NCBI GenBank assembly: GCA_947646735.1
Contig: CANTFK010000020.1
Span: forward strand, 310,001 to 374,000
Length of the DNA stretch: 64,000 bases
Reading direction: 5' to 3'
Source of the DNA: Peronospora farinosa
Taxonomy: Eukaryota; Oomycota; Peronosporomycetes; Peronosporales; Peronosporaceae
Shown here: positions 62,618 to 64,000 of the stretch, piece after piece
Layout of the letters: every line of letters begins with the position of its first letter
Position numbering within the stretch: the stretch's first letter is position 1
Made by a program: the position numbers and the translations under genes
Notes under the pieces: model-generated
What the model was told of the DNA's origin: nothing
Databases searched by the model: none
The model's input: only the letters and a program-made list of their open reading frames with translations

Positions 62618-64000
62618 ATGTCGTCAACTCCAGCAGTCAGTTTGCTAAGTTTTTATCGCTCCGCTCCGCAGCAACGCGTAGCTTTAGATGATTTTGCTGC
62701 ATTAGGATACAAACGTCTAAAGTTGTTGAGCTACGTTGACTCTCAATGGCGCTTCGATTCGATACTTAAAAAAGTGCAAAACAATCTCATGGACGATATT
62801 GTAGAATTTCAACAGCTTGTACCAAATTCCAACGCTGATCGATTGTCACATTATGCTCTACGCCTTGCGTTTTGCAGGTACTTCATTCGTGCAATTCGTA
62901 TTGCTATGTAGATTATCTAATACAACAAGTTGATTTTATTTTTTATCGTTGTGTGCAAAGGCACCGAGGTTCAAATGGTTGGAAGTGGTTGGTTACGGCC
63001 GAAGAAAAACTTCAAACGATTCGTCTTGGAAAGTTACCACCTTTTGCAGCGGTTGCATTGCTCTCAAGTGAAGGAATCAAGTATGAGCTCGTAAATGCCA
63101 GCAATTATGAGCTTGATACAACGCAACAAGGCACTTATCGTGTCCCGTTTGCTGATGCACCTGCCTTGGTGAAGTATCGTGAGGTGGTTATTCACAATGG
63201 TTTCTGCTTGGTGCCTCTGCACAGAATGAACTTTGTATCTGTTTATCGCTTTCGAAAGAGTCTAGAGGAGCAAATGCGTGACCTGCACTGCGCCATACCC
63301 GCACAGCCATTGGAGTTGGAACGGTTGACGCCGATCCTCGATGGTTTTGTTGTAGAAGCTCGTGTTTTAGTCGGAACAGGGACAGGAACAAAGAAACCTG
63401 GTAGGTCAAAGCTCGACGTGGCAGAGATCGATCACGTTGCGGAGAAGCACTTTCCGCTGTGCATGAAGCAACTGCATCGAAAGTTACGCGAGAATCATCA
63501 TCTCAAATACGACGGACGTGTGCAGTACCGCATGTTTCTCAAAGGTGCGGGATTCTCAGTCCACGAGTGCATTCAATTCTTCCGAAGCGAGTTTATCAAG
63601 AAGATTCCAGCTGCCACGTTTGACAAGGAGTACACGTACCACATTCGTCACAGTTACGGACTAGAGGGCTCTCGGAAACACTATGCACCTCTGGATTGCG
63701 AGCGTATAATTTCTGGTAGTGCACCAAGTCATGGACAATACCACGGCTGTCCGTTCAAGCATTGGGGTCGTGTATCCTTGCAGGACGAATTGCGCCGCCT
63801 AGGTCTATCGATGCACACATCCATGGCTATCACGCAACTAGCGTCCATGGGTCACTGCCAAAGCGCGTGCAAAGCACTTTTCAATGAAACACACCCATCA
63901 AGTGTTGCATACAACACTGTGTCTACGTGTCATCAAGATACTTTGGCATTGTCAGGTCAGGTTCCCAATGAAGACATTGTCATACATCCGAACTTGTATC
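62618..64000 (+). CDS. PRIM2: DNA primase large subunit, 3' end beyond window
   Basis: Exon 1 is 62618-62877; an 83-bp intron (62878-62960) is followed by exon 2 from 62961, open to the window end. It is the regulatory subunit of DNA polymerase alpha-primase, needed to start RNA primers. The N-terminus has ALDDFAALGYKRLKLL and RLSHYALRLAFCR; the C-terminal iron-sulfur domain has its four Cys ligands visible in HFPLCMKQLH, LDCERII, HGCPF and QSACKALF. The signature YHIRHSYGLEGSRKHYAP precedes the second Cys. The protein reaches about 432 residues here and is near its usual end. Confidence 0.95.

Overview
The window is nuclear DNA of an oomycete, most likely of the Phytophthora/downy-mildew group. 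The evidence is short GT-AG introns of 63-90 bp in the host genes, oomycete-type initiator motifs close to start codons, and Ty3/Gypsy and Ty1/Copia elements of the type that fill oomycete genomes. About 49 kb (1601-50902) is nested LTR retrotransposons, flanked by ordinary single-copy genes.

Layout. 382-1233 (-) is a MYND zinc-finger gene. 1601-2859 is a solo LTR of Gypsy family B with a 4-bp target duplication. 2881-17274 is old Gypsy element A (+), split by a 3'-truncated Gypsy element B (-, 6069-12896). 18189-18494 is a Copia RNase H scrap (G). 18550-50902 is Copia element F (-). F is split inside its integrase by Gypsy element E (-, 21059-48341). E in turn carries Gypsy element C (+, 28721-36644) in its pol region and Gypsy element D (-, 39901-47594) at its 5' LTR/gag junction.

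Right of the nest lie five host genes. MEMO1-like (+, nine exons, 51008-52572) starts only about 105 bp from the F LTR. DHTKD1-like 2-oxoadipate dehydrogenase E1 (-, 52760-55546) converges on it. A cytochrome P450 (+, 57322-58869) follows. A four-exon 2OG-Fe(II) dioxygenase (-, 61228-62488) is divergent from the primase large subunit PRIM2 (+, 62618 to beyond the window end).

The most interesting signal is that every Gypsy element here that keeps its 3' region (A, C, D, E) has an antisense reading frame between integrase and 3' LTR. Each begins within about 15-115 bp of the 3' LTR. The C and D versions are homologous: a W/LQRSW-type domain, a C-x2-H-x4-C-x2-C motif, an Arg/Ser-rich region, and a tail that overlaps sense integrase C-terminal coding. 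In C the antisense frame also overlaps the sense chromodomain. The E version is coiled-coil-rich and appears to contain an intron. Elements B and E also carry a second RNase H domain after the normal one. Dual RNase H plus an antisense ORF resembles the plant Tat lineage. The nest also shows an age inversion: host element E has LTRs less diverged (about 0.7%) than C and D nested inside it (about 2%), although E's coding regions are badly decayed.

Exon boundaries, LTR ends and repeat identities were worked out by eye. No database search or alignment program was run.
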